Assembly (NCBI GenBank): GCA_016464795.1
Contig: JAEKNN010000046.1
Span: forward strand, 1 to 64,000
DNA length: 64,000 bases
Origin: Candidatus Amunia macphersoniae
GTDB taxonomy: Bacteria; Chloroflexota; Dormibacteria; Aeolococcales; Aeolococcaceae
Reading direction: 5' to 3'
A program made the translations under genes and the position numbers. Shown here piece by piece: positions 33,282 to 42,760 of the stretch (positions are counted from its first letter, which is position 1; each line of letters opens with the position of its first letter). Below the pieces are notes generated by a model. The model was not told the DNA's origin. It made no database searches and saw only the letters and a list, made by a program, of their open reading frames with translations.

Positions 33282-35021
33282 TCAGGGCGTCGGCACAGCG
33301 GTTCCACTGACCAGGACGGCGACGGAGTCCGGGTGCAGGTGGATCATGCCGTCATCCACCCATGCGCCCGCGCTGGTGATTGCGTCCGCGGCTGGCAGGT
33401 GGCATTCGAAGCTGGAGTCACCCCAGTTGCAGACCACCGTCACACCCCGGCGCCGCATCACCAGCGTGCGCGCCGCCTCGTCATGCTCCACGAAGAGTGC
33501 CGACCTGTCGCCGTCGCGGAGCCCAGAGTTGACAGCCCGCAAGGCGATGAGGTCACGGTGCCACCGCAGCACGGTTGCATGCGGCTCGTCGGTGACCTCA
33601 GACCAGTCGAGCTTGGAGCGCTCGAACGTCGAGGGGTCCTGCGGATCGGGGACATCGTCCGGCTTCCACCCAAAGGAGGCGAACTCGGCACGCCGACCCT
33701 CGGACACCGCGGTGGCGAGGAGAGGATCCTGGTGGTCGGTGAAGTACTGGAAAGGGCTGGAGGCCGCCCATTCCTCGCCCTGGAACAGCATCGGCACGAA
33801 CGGCCCGAGGAGGACCAGCGCCGCAGCGATCTGCAGACGTCCCAGCGACATCAGTGCAGCGGTGCGTTCGCCGCGGGCCCTGTTGCCCACCTGATCGTGG
33901 TCCTGCATGTAGCCGAGGAAGCGCGTCGCGAGAAGCCTGCCGACGTCGCGGCCGTGGCGTCTGTCGCGAAATCGTGAGTACTGACCAGGGCTGACAAATA
34001 CCTGTCGTAGTGCGCTGGCAATGTCAACCAACTCGCCGAAATCGGCATAGTACCCGCCTCGCTCGCCGGTCAGGGCGGAGTGGAGCGAGTGGTGGAAGTC
34101 ATCGCTCCATTGCGCGTCACAGCCGTATCCACCCTCGGCAGGCTCGCGCACCACCCGGGGATCGTTCAGGTCACTCTCGGCGATCACCCAGAGCCGGCGG
34201 CCCAGCTCGTCGGCGAGCGCGTGCACTCGGGTTGCGATCTCCTCGACCAGGTGCACGGCCGAGGTGTCGAGGATGGCGTGGACAGCGTCCAACCGCAGCC
34301 CGTCGAGGTGATAGTCGCGAAGCCACATCAGTGCGTTGTCGACGATGAAGCGGCGCACCTCGTCGCTGCCCGCGCCGTCGACGTTGAGGGCATCGCCCCA
34401 GGGGTTGCGATGCCGGCTCGTGAAGTAGGGGCCGAAAGCACCCAGGACGTTGCCGGCGGGACCCAGGTGGTTGTAGACCACGTCCATGATCACCGCCAGG
34501 CCAGCCCGGTGACAGGCATCGACGAAGCGCCTGAGCGCATCAGGGCCCCCGTACGACTCGTGGACGGCGTAGAGCGCCACACAGTCGTAGCCCCAGCCGT
34601 GCCGGCCTGGGAACGCGGCCACCGGCATGACGTCGACAGCTGTCACCCCCAGCGCAACCAGGTCGGGAATCCGTTCGATGGCGCCGTCGAGTGTTCCCGC
34701 CGGGGTGAACGTCCCGGTATGCATCTCGTAGACCACGCAGTCCGGCAGCTCTCGCCCGCCCCATCCCGAATCTGTCCACGGGAAGGCCGTGTGGTCGAGC
34801 AGACGCGACGTATCGTGCACACCCCGGGGCTGCCACGCTGAGCGCGGGTCAGGCAGCGGAACGCCACCGTCGAGCACGAACATGTAGTCGTCGCCGGGCC
34901 CGGCCTCCGGGTCGTCGGCCTGGTGCCAGCCGCTGTCGCTGGCGACCAGCGCAAGACGGCGCCCGCCTGTCTGGACCTCCACGTCGCTGGCGCGTGGCGC
35001 CCAGACGGCAAAGCGGGTCAT
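33282..35021 (-). CDS. treZ: Malto-oligosyltrehalose trehalohydrolase
   Basis: 579 aa, GH13 family. Releases trehalose from maltooligosyl-trehalose made by TreY. The N-terminal CBM48-like domain (FAVWAPRASDVEVQTGGRRL) leads to a barrel with region I DVVYNHLGPAGNVLGAFGPY, nucleophile Asp in GLRLDAVHAILD, acid Glu in WVIAESDLNDPRVV, and stabilising Asp in MQDHDQVGNRARG. GELVDIASALRQVF and the aromatic-rich end WAASSPFQYFTDHQDPLLA are TreZ-typical. It is divergent from the treY remnant/treX pair. With treY destroyed here, its substrate must come from another locus or the pathway is dead. Confidence 0.95.
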   Translation of the reverse strand: MTRFAVWAPRASDVEVQTGGRRLALVASDSGWHQADDPEAGPGDDYMFVLDGGVPLPDPRSAWQPRGVHDTSRLLDHTAFPWTDSGWGGRELPDCVVYEMHTGTFTPAGTLDGAIERIPDLVALGVTAVDVMPVAAFPGRHGWGYDCVALYAVHESYGGPDALRRFVDACHRAGLAVIMDVVYNHLGPAGNVLGAFGPYFTSRHRNPWGDALNVDGAGSDEVRRFIVDNALMWLRDYHLDGLRLDAVHAILDTSAVHLVEEIATRVHALADELGRRLWVIAESDLNDPRVVREPAEGGYGCDAQWSDDFHHSLHSALTGERGGYYADFGELVDIASALRQVFVSPGQYSRFRDRRHGRDVGRLLATRFLGYMQDHDQVGNRARGERTAALMSLGRLQIAAALVLLGPFVPMLFQGEEWAASSPFQYFTDHQDPLLATAVSEGRRAEFASFGWKPDDVPDPQDPSTFERSKLDWSEVTDEPHATVLRWHRDLIALRAVNSGLRDGDRSALFVEHDEAARTLVMRRRGVTVVCNWGDSSFECHLPAADAITSAGAWVDDGMIHLHPDSVAVLVSGTAVPTP

Positions 35022-35117
35022 GGTGCCCTCACCCTCATAATTCCTGCGGCCGAAGACAACGGGAAGAGTGAGAGCGATTGTGATCGGTACCTGTCCCCAG
35101 ACCCTGTCGCTTCATTG

Positions 35118-35408
35118 ATGCCGCGTCGGGCAACCTACCGCGTCCAGCTGCGAGCGGAATTCGGCTTCGCCGACGCCGCCGGCCAGGCGGACGATGTGGT
35201 CGCGTTCACGCGGGGTGAGCCGGCCTGCGTGCTGTCGTTGGTCCAGCGCCGCTCACTGCGCCGCCGCGGCAACTGGGCGAACACCGCCATCGTGCTTCCG
35301 GTCGGGTGCTGGCAGAACCTCTGCGACGGCGCTGAGCTCTGTGGCGAGGTGTGTGTCGCCGATCTGCTCGGTCAGTTCCCCGTCGCCCTGCCGGAGCGGA
35401 ACGGGTGA
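35118..35408 (+). pseudogene. treY: treY remnant: first ~22 and last ~74 codons fused in frame
   Basis: A 96-aa open frame. The beginning, RATYRVQLRAEFGFADAAGQ, is the start of maltooligosyl trehalose synthase (its first barrel strand). From residue ~23 the sequence is the C-terminal beta domain of the same enzyme: DVVAFTRGEPACVLSLVQRR, then RGNWANTAIVLPVGCWQNLC and VADLLGQFPVALPERNG. About 600 or more central residues, with all catalytic carboxylates, are missing, but frame and 3' coupling to treX (GTGA overlap) are intact. It cannot be a functional TreY. An assembly collapse is an alternative to a real deletion. Confidence 0.75.
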
Positions 35409-37522
35409 GGGCCGACAACATCAGCGCGTTGCCCGGGCGCAACTACCCCCTGGGTGCGACAGTGAACGATGCGGGAACAAACTTTGCGCTGTTCGCCGCC
35501 GACGCCACAGCTGTGGAGTTGCTCCTTCTCGACGACTCTGGCGGCACCCTCGCCGCCTACAACCTTGTCGGACACACCGACCTCGTGTGGCACGGCTTCG
35601 TGCCCCTGATCGGACCGGGCACATGCTACGGCTACCGTGTCCGCGGCACGTACGACGCAGCGTCGGGGCTGCGCCACAATCCCAACAAGCTGCTTCTCGA
35701 CCCCTACGCTCGGGCGATCTCCGGTGCTGTGCGCTGGGGGCGCGAAGTCTTCGGCTACGTTGTGGGTGGCGGCGACGACGTTATCAGCGAGCTGGACTCG
35801 GCTGCGCACATGCCTCAGAGCGTGGTGGTCGGCGACGGATTCGACTGGAGCGGCGAGAACCGCCCCGCGGTGGCCTGGAGCGACACCGTCATCTACGAGA
35901 CCCACGTGCGTGGATTCACCATGCGCCACCCGGCGATCCCCGAGGAGCTACGGGGCACCTATGCAGCTCTGGCTCATCCTGCCGCCATCGAGCACTTCAC
36001 GGCATTGGGAATCACCTCCGTCGAGCTGATGCCAGTCCATCACTTCGTTGATCCGCAGCATCTCGTCGACAGGGGACTTCGCAACTACTGGGGTTACGAC
36101 AGCATCGGATACTTCGCTCCCGACAAACGGTATTCAGGCTCCGCGGAGGACGGCGGCCAGGTCAACGAGTTCAGGTCGATGGTGAAAACCCTGCATGGCG
36201 CCGGGTTGGAGGTGATCCTCGACGTGGTGTACAACCACACCGCCGAGGGCAACGAGATGGGGCCCACCCTCTGCTTCAGGGGCATCGACAACCGCTCCTA
36301 CTACCGGCTGGTCGAGCACAGCCCACGCTTCTACACCGACGTCACCGGATGTGGCAACAGCCTCAACGCCGGCTCACCGGCGACCCTGCAGATGATCATG
36401 GACTCGCTGCGCTACTGGGTCAGTGAGATGCATGTCGACGGCTTCCGGTTCGATCTTGCCGCCGCCCTGGCGCGTCAGTTCTACGACGTCGACAGGCTGT
36501 CGGCGTTCTTCGACATCATCCACCAGGATCCCACCCTGGCCCATGTCAAGCTCATCGCCGAGCCATGGGACCTCGGCGAAGGCGGCTATCAGGTGGGCAA
36601 CTTCCCGGTGCGCTGGGCGGAGTGGAACGGCAAGTATCGGGACTGCGTGCGCGACTACTGGCGAGGCCAGTCAGGTGGCGTCAAAGAGCTCGCCTACCGG
36701 CTCACCGGCAGCAGCGATCTGTACCAGGCTGACGGTGGCTCCCCCTTCAGGAGCATCAACTTTGTCACCGCGCACGACGGGTTCACGCTGCGCGACCTAG
36801 TCTCATACAACGAGAAGCACAACCAGTTCAATGGTGAGGAGAATCACGACGGCAGCGACGACAACAGATCGTGGAACTGCGGCGCGGAGGGCGAGACCGA
36901 CGACGCTGAAGTGCTCGCGCTACGGGCGCGCCAGCAGCGCAACCTGATCGCCACCGTGCTCCTCTCTCAGGGATGCCCGATGCTGGTGGCCGGTGATGAC
37001 ATCGGTCGCACCCAGCACGGCAACAACAACGCCTATTGCCAGGACAACGAGACCTCGTGGCTGGACTGGGAGAACGCTGATCAGAGCCTGTTCGACTTCG
37101 TCAGCCGCCTGATTTCCCTGCGCCGGGAGCAGCCGGTGCTGCACAGGCAGGATTTCTTTGCCGGCCAGGGGGGCCGGGGTCAACGGCGCCAGGACGTGGT
37201 CTGGCTCGACGAGCACGGCAACGAGATGAGCGAGAGGCAGTGGGCCGATCCGGCCCGCCAAGCGCTGGCGATGCTGCTCAACGGCGACGAGACCGCCGAC
37301 CACACGCCCGATGGCCGTGTGGTCAGAGGCGACACCCTCCTTGTCATCCTCCACTCGCACCATGTGGACATCGAATGGATCCTGCCGCGTGGCTGGGGCA
37401 ACAACTGGGAGGTGCTGGTCGACACTGCCCAGCCAGACACGCACGAGGCGCCGCATGGGAACGCGATCACCGATTCGCTGCCGGTGAGCTCACGGTCACT
37501 GATGGTGCTACGCCGGGTCTGA
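35405..37522 (+). CDS. treX: Glycogen debranching enzyme (isoamylase type)
   Basis: 705 aa from GTG 35405, overlapping the treY-remnant stop as GTGA. CBM48 domain (NYPLGATVNDAGTNFALFAA) then a GH13 barrel: EVILDVVYNHTAEGNEMGPT, nucleophile in MHVDGFRFDLAAALARQ, acid in LIAEPWDLGEGGYQVGNFP, stabiliser in NFVTAHDGFTLRDLVSYNEK. NGEENHDGSDDNRSWNCGAE is diagnostic of GlgX/TreX. It hydrolyses alpha-1,6 branches of glycogen to supply linear malto-oligosaccharides, here next to treZ. Its 3' end overlaps the histidine-kinase gene by 15 bp. The symbol could equally be glgX. Confidence 0.95.
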   Translation: MRADNISALPGRNYPLGATVNDAGTNFALFAADATAVELLLLDDSGGTLAAYNLVGHTDLVWHGFVPLIGPGTCYGYRVRGTYDAASGLRHNPNKLLLDPYARAISGAVRWGREVFGYVVGGGDDVISELDSAAHMPQSVVVGDGFDWSGENRPAVAWSDTVIYETHVRGFTMRHPAIPEELRGTYAALAHPAAIEHFTALGITSVELMPVHHFVDPQHLVDRGLRNYWGYDSIGYFAPDKRYSGSAEDGGQVNEFRSMVKTLHGAGLEVILDVVYNHTAEGNEMGPTLCFRGIDNRSYYRLVEHSPRFYTDVTGCGNSLNAGSPATLQMIMDSLRYWVSEMHVDGFRFDLAAALARQFYDVDRLSAFFDIIHQDPTLAHVKLIAEPWDLGEGGYQVGNFPVRWAEWNGKYRDCVRDYWRGQSGGVKELAYRLTGSSDLYQADGGSPFRSINFVTAHDGFTLRDLVSYNEKHNQFNGEENHDGSDDNRSWNCGAEGETDDAEVLALRARQQRNLIATVLLSQGCPMLVAGDDIGRTQHGNNNAYCQDNETSWLDWENADQSLFDFVSRLISLRREQPVLHRQDFFAGQGGRGQRRQDVVWLDEHGNEMSERQWADPARQALAMLLNGDETADHTPDGRVVRGDTLLVILHSHHVDIEWILPRGWGNNWEVLVDTAQPDTHEAPHGNAITDSLPVSSRSLMVLRRV

Positions 37523-38833
37523 CACCACTCCGTGGGCGTGGCTGACCAGCGGCAGGCTGAGCACGAAGGCGGTGCCGAGCCCGTCATCGGGCATCAGGGC
37601 CACGTCCCCGCCGTTGCGGCGCGCCACCTCCCGGCTGAAGTACAGCCCGAGCCCGATGCCGGGGATGTGGGAGTTGGCGGTGGTCAGCACCCGGCCGAAG
37701 CGAGTGAAGAGCTTGTCACGGTCCTCCGGAGCGATGCCGAGCCCATGGTCGCTCACCTTCATTCGGGCCATCCCCGCATCCTCGGTGATCGCGCAGACCA
37801 CGTCCCCGCCACTCGGCGAATACTTCACAGCGTTGTCGATGATGTTGCGCAACGCCAGCATCACTCGCTCCGCGTCAACGCTTGCCGGCATCGGGTCCGG
37901 GGGCAGGTTCAGCGTCAGGCGGTGCTGCTCGGTGGCACGCGGCATGACCTCGCGAACGGCTTGGCTGAGCACCTCGCGGAGGTCGGTGACATCGTTCGTG
38001 CTCTTCGCCGGGATGTCCTCGACACGGGCCGCAACCAGCATGTCGTTGACCAGCGTGTTCATCTCCTGAGTGCGACGCTCAAGGATCGCCACCACGCCGG
38101 CGAGGGGCTCGGGAATGTCGCCGTAGAACCCGTCCCGGACCAGCGAGAGATAGCCATGGAGCACGGTGAGTGGACTGCGCAGCTCGTGAGAGGCCAGCCG
38201 GAGGACATCCGTCTTGACGTGCTCCACCGACTCCGCGCGGACGACAAGCTCACTCAGCTCAGCCTGGGCGGTGGTCAGCTGCTCGTCCAACCGCGCCGCT
38301 CGCAGCGGTTGGGCGGCGGCTGCGGCGATGGCGTGGAGCACGTCGGAATCCTCGACGCTGAACTCTTCGCTGCGCCTGCGACTGACGCAGAGGAGCGCGA
38401 GGTCCTCGCCGGCCGCACGGACGGGTACCACAAGCATGTGTTTCAAGCCGGCGTAGGTCCCGGCGAGGCTGGGGGGCATGCCGTCGAGCGTCAGCTCCTC
38501 GTACTGCGCCGCCTTCGGTCGTCCGGCCGCGCGCGCGACGGCGATCACCTGGTCGCCGGCAAGAGGCCAGCGACTGCCGATCGGCGCCAGCTCCCCAAAG
38601 GGGTCGTAGCAGCTGGCCACGACCATCTCATTGCCGTCGATCCACGAGATCAGGCCCCGATCGGAGCCTGTCTCGATGACGGCTCGCATCATCACCAGCC
38701 GGACCAGCTCGCCGGGAGCGGCTGCCGAGTTGAAGTCGTCGAGCACGTCGAGGGACACCACGTCAGGACGGTGAAGTCCGAGGGCGCGGGTCAACGAGAC
38801 GCCCTGCCGCCCCACCTCGTCCTGTATCTCCAT
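37508..38833 (-). CDS. Cytoplasmic GAF-domain sensor histidine kinase
   Basis: About 441 aa from ATG 38833. TACCAT 11 nt upstream favours this start over the frame opening at 38923. No membrane helix. A GAF-like sensor region spans ~30-190 (MLVVPVRAAGEDLALLCVSR). A HisKA dimerisation helix follows with phospho-acceptor SHELRSPLTVLHGYLS, and the HATPase domain has N box NIIDNAVKYSPSGGD, G1 DHGLGIAPED, F box FTRFGR and G2 GIGLGLYFSREVARRNGG. It autophosphorylates and passes phosphate to a response regulator not encoded in this window. It is convergent with treX. Confidence 0.9.
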   Translation of the reverse strand: MEIQDEVGRQGVSLTRALGLHRPDVVSLDVLDDFNSAAAPGELVRLVMMRAVIETGSDRGLISWIDGNEMVVASCYDPFGELAPIGSRWPLAGDQVIAVARAAGRPKAAQYEELTLDGMPPSLAGTYAGLKHMLVVPVRAAGEDLALLCVSRRRSEEFSVEDSDVLHAIAAAAAQPLRAARLDEQLTTAQAELSELVVRAESVEHVKTDVLRLASHELRSPLTVLHGYLSLVRDGFYGDIPEPLAGVVAILERRTQEMNTLVNDMLVAARVEDIPAKSTNDVTDLREVLSQAVREVMPRATEQHRLTLNLPPDPMPASVDAERVMLALRNIIDNAVKYSPSGGDVVCAITEDAGMARMKVSDHGLGIAPEDRDKLFTRFGRVLTTANSHIPGIGLGLYFSREVARRNGGDVALMPDDGLGTAFVLSLPLVSHAHGVVSDPA

Positions 38834-38977
38834 TCGCGTCCCGGATGGTAGCGGAGTTCGGCTGGAGAGGCCAGCGGCATCGAGCGACTCGTCACCGCTG
38901 GTTGAGGCGGGAAGCTTGGCCACCGCTCAGTTCGGCGATGGCGCGGTCGGGCGTGCTCGGGCCAGTAGTGTTCCGCC

Positions 38978-39415
38978 GTGACCGTGCTCTGCGTCCGTTC
39001 CGCCAGCTTCGGCGACCTGTCAGCCCTGACCTTCCACGACATCGTACGCCTGCGCCTGGACACCTTCATCGTCGAGCAGAACTGCCCCTACCGTGAGCTC
39101 GACGGCCGGGATGTCCTCCCCACCACGCAGCATCTGTGGATCGAAGACGGCGGCGAGGTGCTCGGCTACCTGCGCATGTACCCGGGCGCGGAGGCGGCCA
39201 CGTGGAGCGGTCGCGTGGTCACAGCCCCGAGCCACCGCAACCGGGGCATTGGGGCACAGCTGATGAATCACGCTCTGGCGACGGCTCCCCGGCCGGTACG
39301 CATCTCTGCACAGGCTCGCCTCGAGGGGTGGTACGCCGCCCTCGGCTTCGTGCGCTGCGGCGACGACTTCCTGGAGGACGACATGCTCCACACGCCGATG
39401 CGGCTCGACGGCTGA
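38978..39415 (+). CDS. ElaA-type GNAT acetyltransferase
   Basis: 145 aa from GTG 38978; TAGTGT ends 6 nt before it, the leaderless pattern. Motifs match the ElaA branch of GNAT enzymes: RLRLDTFIVEQNCPYRELDG, acetyl-CoA loop VVTAPSHRNRGIGAQLMNHA, and ISAQARLEGWYAALGFVRCG ending in the LEDD.LH.PM motif. It transfers acetyl from acetyl-CoA to an unknown amine. Divergent from the histidine kinase. Length is as expected for ElaA (~150 aa). Confidence 0.88.
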   Translation: MTVLCVRSASFGDLSALTFHDIVRLRLDTFIVEQNCPYRELDGRDVLPTTQHLWIEDGGEVLGYLRMYPGAEAATWSGRVVTAPSHRNRGIGAQLMNHALATAPRPVRISAQARLEGWYAALGFVRCGDDFLEDDMLHTPMRLDG

Positions 39416-39480
39416 CCGCCAGCCGTCAGGCAACTGACCTCGAACTGCGGAGCCCGTAACGACCCGCCGGGCCGACCGGT

Positions 39481-39684
39481 GAGATCGGCGCCACGGGCCT
39501 CGAGGGTGCGGTGCGCCTCGGGTTCCGAAGGGAGCTCGACGCGCTGGATGACCCGGCAGGTCGCCAGAGCCTGTTCGACGAGTACGTCGAGGCAGCGTAC
39601 CAGAGCGGCAAGGCGCTCAACTCCGCCACTGCCTTCGAGATCGACGCGCACTCCGGCGCGCCTCGGCACATGCCCTACCATTGA
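39481..39684 (+). pseudogene. Acyl-CoA carboxylase carboxyltransferase, C-terminal fragment
   Basis: 68 codons ending in TGA that match the end of acyl-CoA carboxylase beta subunits: EIGATGLEGAVRLGFRRELD, then ALDDPAGRQSLFDEYVEAAY and QSGKALNSATAFEID. The usual closing motif DVIDPADTR is degraded to AHSGAPRH. The upstream ~450 residues are missing and no start is present. It abuts the cupredoxin gene. Probably a deletion remnant. Confidence 0.7.
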
Positions 39685-39755
39685 AGCAAGGTGCGGCGGG
39701 TGCCCCCACGGTGGACGCGGTCGCGCGGCTCTGCTCCTGGAGGAAGGTTCTCGCC

Positions 39756-40238
39756 TTGACCCGGTTCCACTCGATCGCCACCACGGTGGGCGTCGCCGTC
39801 CTGATCACCCTCACTGCGTGTGGCGAGACGGCTGTGGCCGGGCAGCCGTCACGGCCGACGTTCTTCCCGACCAACACCCCCGGGGCGTCGACACCGGCGG
39901 CCAGCGCATCCCCCACTGCCGCCGCTGGCACGCCCGCGCCGGCAGCGATTGGCCAGGGTCAGCCCAACGGGCTCGGCACCCCTGCGCAGACGGTCAGCCA
40001 AACCGCCGACCTCAAGTTCAACCCCGCCACCACCACCGCCAAGGCAGGCGAGGTGGTTCAGTGGACCAACAGCGGGAGCGTTCCCCACAACGTCACCTTC
40101 GACGGCAATGACGCGATCACGTCCGGGTCGATGGCCAAGGGCGACACCTGGCAGGTGAAGATCACCGCCCCCGGCACCTACAAGTACCACTGCACATTCC
40201 ACCCGGGGATGGACGGAACGCTCACCATCGGAGGCTGA
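39756..40238 (+). CDS. Cupredoxin (blue copper) lipoprotein
   Basis: 160 aa from TTG 39756 behind GGAGGAAGG. A signal peptide with lipobox (VLITLTAC) gives a membrane-anchored exported protein, followed by a ~45-residue Pro/Thr/Ala-rich linker. The C-terminal ~95 residues are a plastocyanin/azurin-like domain with all four type I copper ligands: His in VPHNVTF, and Cys, His, Met in YHCTFHPGMDGTLTI. It probably shuttles electrons outside the membrane; the partner is unknown. An in-frame TTG at 39681 is less likely because it would place residues before a normal signal sequence. Confidence 0.88.
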   Translation: MTRFHSIATTVGVAVLITLTACGETAVAGQPSRPTFFPTNTPGASTPAASASPTAAAGTPAPAAIGQGQPNGLGTPAQTVSQTADLKFNPATTTAKAGEVVQWTNSGSVPHNVTFDGNDAITSGSMAKGDTWQVKITAPGTYKYHCTFHPGMDGTLTIGG

Positions 40239-40248
40239 GGCTGGGATC

Positions 40249-42681
40249 TCAGATGACGATGTTGACGACCCTGTCAACAACGGCCACCACCTTGCGCGGC
40301 TCCCTGCCGGCGAGCAGCTCCACGATTCGGGGCAGCTCCAGGGCTCGCTGACGAAGGTCCTCCTCACGAGCACCCGCCGGCACCGTCAGGGTCGCCCGCA
40401 GCTTGCCATTGACCTGCACCGCGATCTCCACCTCCAACCTCGCCGCCAGCTCGGGATCGTGGCGCGGCCAGCCGCCCCGCGCATGCACCGAGTCCTCATG
40501 GCCGGTGCGCTGCCACAGCTCCTCGGTGATGTGGGGGGCGAACGGCGCCAGGCAGAGCAGCAACGTCTCGGCATCGATCCGCCGCCCGTTCCCCGCCGCA
40601 GCCTCGTGGTCGAGCTCGCGTGAGAACTCCATGAGCAGGGCGATGGCGGTGTTGTAGCGCAGCTCGGCGATGTCCTCGTCGACGGCACCGATCAACCGGT
40701 GGCGACGACGCTCGCGCTCAGCGTCCTCGCCCCCCTCCACCACCGTGGCGTTCTGGGTGCCGCGCCACACACGCTGCAGGAATCGGGTGACCCCGGTGAT
40801 GCCCTCGTCGCGGAAGTCGCCACCCGCTGTGTAGGGGCCGAGAAACATCAGGTACAGACGGAAGGTGTCGGCACCGTACTTCTCGATGTACTCGTCTGGA
40901 TTGATCACGTTGCCACGACTCTTGGACATCTTGGCGCCGTCCTTGACGATCATCCCGTGGGCGCGGAACTTGGTGAACGGCTCGGGGGCGCCGACCAGCC
41001 CCATCTCGTGCAGCGCTCGCATCACGAAGCGCGAGTACAGGAGATGCCGCACCGCGTGCTCGTTGCCGCCGATGTACATGTTCACCGGCAACCACCGGTC
41101 GGTGCGATCGGCGTCGAAGGCGACACCGTCGACATCGGTCGAGGGGTAGCGCAGGTAGTACCAGGATGAGTCCAGAAAGGTGTCGCTGACGTCGGTCTCG
41201 CGACGCGCCGGACCGCCGCACACCGGGCAGGTGACGTTCACCCACTCCTCCACCGTCGCCAGTGGCGAGACGCCGGTGCCAGTCGGGCGGAAGTCCCTGA
41301 CCTCGGGAAGGAGCACGGGCAGCTGGTCATCGGGAACCGGCACCTGGCCGTCCTTGGGACAATGGATGATCGGGATCGGCGGTCCCCAGTAACGCTGTCG
41401 GGAGATCAGCCAGTCGCGCATCCGGTAGGTGATCGTGGCCTCGCCGCGGTGGGACCTCTCGAGCATCTCGACGATCCGCTTGCGCCCTTCCTCTGACGGC
41501 ATCCCGTCCAGGTCGCCGCTGTTCACCATCTCACCATGTCCGGAGTACGCACCCCTGGACACGTCACCGCCGGAGATCACCTCGACGACGGGCAGGCCGT
41601 GCTCGGTGGCGAACGCGTGATCTCGGTCATCGTGGGCCGGAACCGCCATGATCGAGCCGGTTCCGTAGCCGTACAGCACGTAGGGCGCCGCCCACACCGG
41701 CAGGCGCGCGCCTGTGACGGGATGGATCGCTGTCGAGCCGAGGTTGATTCCCACCGAGAAGTCAGGCTCCGCCTCCGGGCCGGGCAAGCGATTCCGCCAT
41801 GCGTTGAGCTCACCGCGTCGGTCGATGGGCACGAACTCCTCGAGCTGGGGATGGTCGGCCGCAACCACCACGAAGGTCGCCCCGAACAGAGTGTCGGGCC
41901 GGGTGGTGAAGACGACGACGTCGCGACGCTCGCAGCCCTCCAGGTCGAAGACGATGCGCGCACCCTCGCGCCGCCCGATCCAGTTGCGCTGCATCAGCTT
42001 GGTCGACTCCGACCAGTCCAGCGTGTCGAGCGCGTCGAGCATCTCCTGCGCGTAGTTGGTGATCTTGAACCACCACTGGCGCAGCCAGCGATTCTCCACG
42101 ATGGAGTCGCAACGCTCGCATCTGCCCTGCTCCACCTGCTCGTTGGCGAGCACGGTCAGGCAGGAGGGGCACCAGAGCACCGCGCCGTCACGCCATTCCA
42201 CCAGACCTGCCTTGAAGAAGCGCAGGAACAGCCATTGCGTCCATCTGTAGTAGTCGGGCTCGGCGGTGTTGACCTGGTGGTCCCAGTCGAACATCGCCCC
42301 GATCATCTTCAGCTGGTTGTCGCGGAAGTTGGCGACCGCTCGGCGCATCACCACCGCGGGGTGCTCGCCGATCTTCAGCGCGTAGTTCTCACTGTGGATG
42401 CCGAAGGCGTCGAAGCCCATCGGCTGGAAGACGTTGTCACCGTGCAGGCGCCGCCACCGGCCGTAGATGTCGATGCCGCTGTAGGGCACCATGTGGCCGA
42501 CGTGCAGCCCCTCCGCCGACGGGTAGGGGAACATCGCCAGGTTGTAGAAGTGGCGGTCGGAGGAGCCGAGATCGGTGCGGTAGTCGCCACGCTCTGCCCA
42601 GATGCGCCGCCACTTCGCCTCCACCACACCTGCGTCGTAGGCATCCAGGGACGGCGGGGACGGGCTGGTGGTCGCGGTCAT
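40249..42681 (-). CDS. leuS: Leucine--tRNA ligase
   Basis: 810 aa from ATG 42681. HIGH motif in FPYPSAEGLHVGHMVPYSGI, KMSKS motif in GAKMSKSRGNVINPDEYIEK. A zinc-type insertion CPSCLTVLANEQVEQGRCERC and the editing domain (DVVVFTTRPDTLFGATFVVV) are present. The anticodon domain and C-terminal extension (VNGKLRATLTVPAGAREED) complete the bacterial LeuS architecture. TACGCT lies 9 nt before the ATG, suggesting a nearly leaderless mRNA. It is convergent with the cupredoxin gene, only 10 bp apart. Confidence 0.97.
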   Translation of the reverse strand: MTATTSPSPPSLDAYDAGVVEAKWRRIWAERGDYRTDLGSSDRHFYNLAMFPYPSAEGLHVGHMVPYSGIDIYGRWRRLHGDNVFQPMGFDAFGIHSENYALKIGEHPAVVMRRAVANFRDNQLKMIGAMFDWDHQVNTAEPDYYRWTQWLFLRFFKAGLVEWRDGAVLWCPSCLTVLANEQVEQGRCERCDSIVENRWLRQWWFKITNYAQEMLDALDTLDWSESTKLMQRNWIGRREGARIVFDLEGCERRDVVVFTTRPDTLFGATFVVVAADHPQLEEFVPIDRRGELNAWRNRLPGPEAEPDFSVGINLGSTAIHPVTGARLPVWAAPYVLYGYGTGSIMAVPAHDDRDHAFATEHGLPVVEVISGGDVSRGAYSGHGEMVNSGDLDGMPSEEGRKRIVEMLERSHRGEATITYRMRDWLISRQRYWGPPIPIIHCPKDGQVPVPDDQLPVLLPEVRDFRPTGTGVSPLATVEEWVNVTCPVCGGPARRETDVSDTFLDSSWYYLRYPSTDVDGVAFDADRTDRWLPVNMYIGGNEHAVRHLLYSRFVMRALHEMGLVGAPEPFTKFRAHGMIVKDGAKMSKSRGNVINPDEYIEKYGADTFRLYLMFLGPYTAGGDFRDEGITGVTRFLQRVWRGTQNATVVEGGEDAERERRRHRLIGAVDEDIAELRYNTAIALLMEFSRELDHEAAAGNGRRIDAETLLLCLAPFAPHITEELWQRTGHEDSVHARGGWPRHDPELAARLEVEIAVQVNGKLRATLTVPAGAREEDLRQRALELPRIVELLAGREPRKVVAVVDRVVNIVI

Positions 42682-42760
42682 CTCATCACAAGCGTAACGG
42701 AGCCTCGCGACAGGCAACCCGAGGGGCATCGCCGGTGCCTGCTGCCGCTACAGTTCTGCC

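Noticed and set aside
42682..42760. T-box or other riboswitch upstream of leuS
   Set aside because: Only 79 bp separate leuS from the divergent lactonase gene, and a -10 box lies 9 nt before the leuS start; no room for a leader structure.
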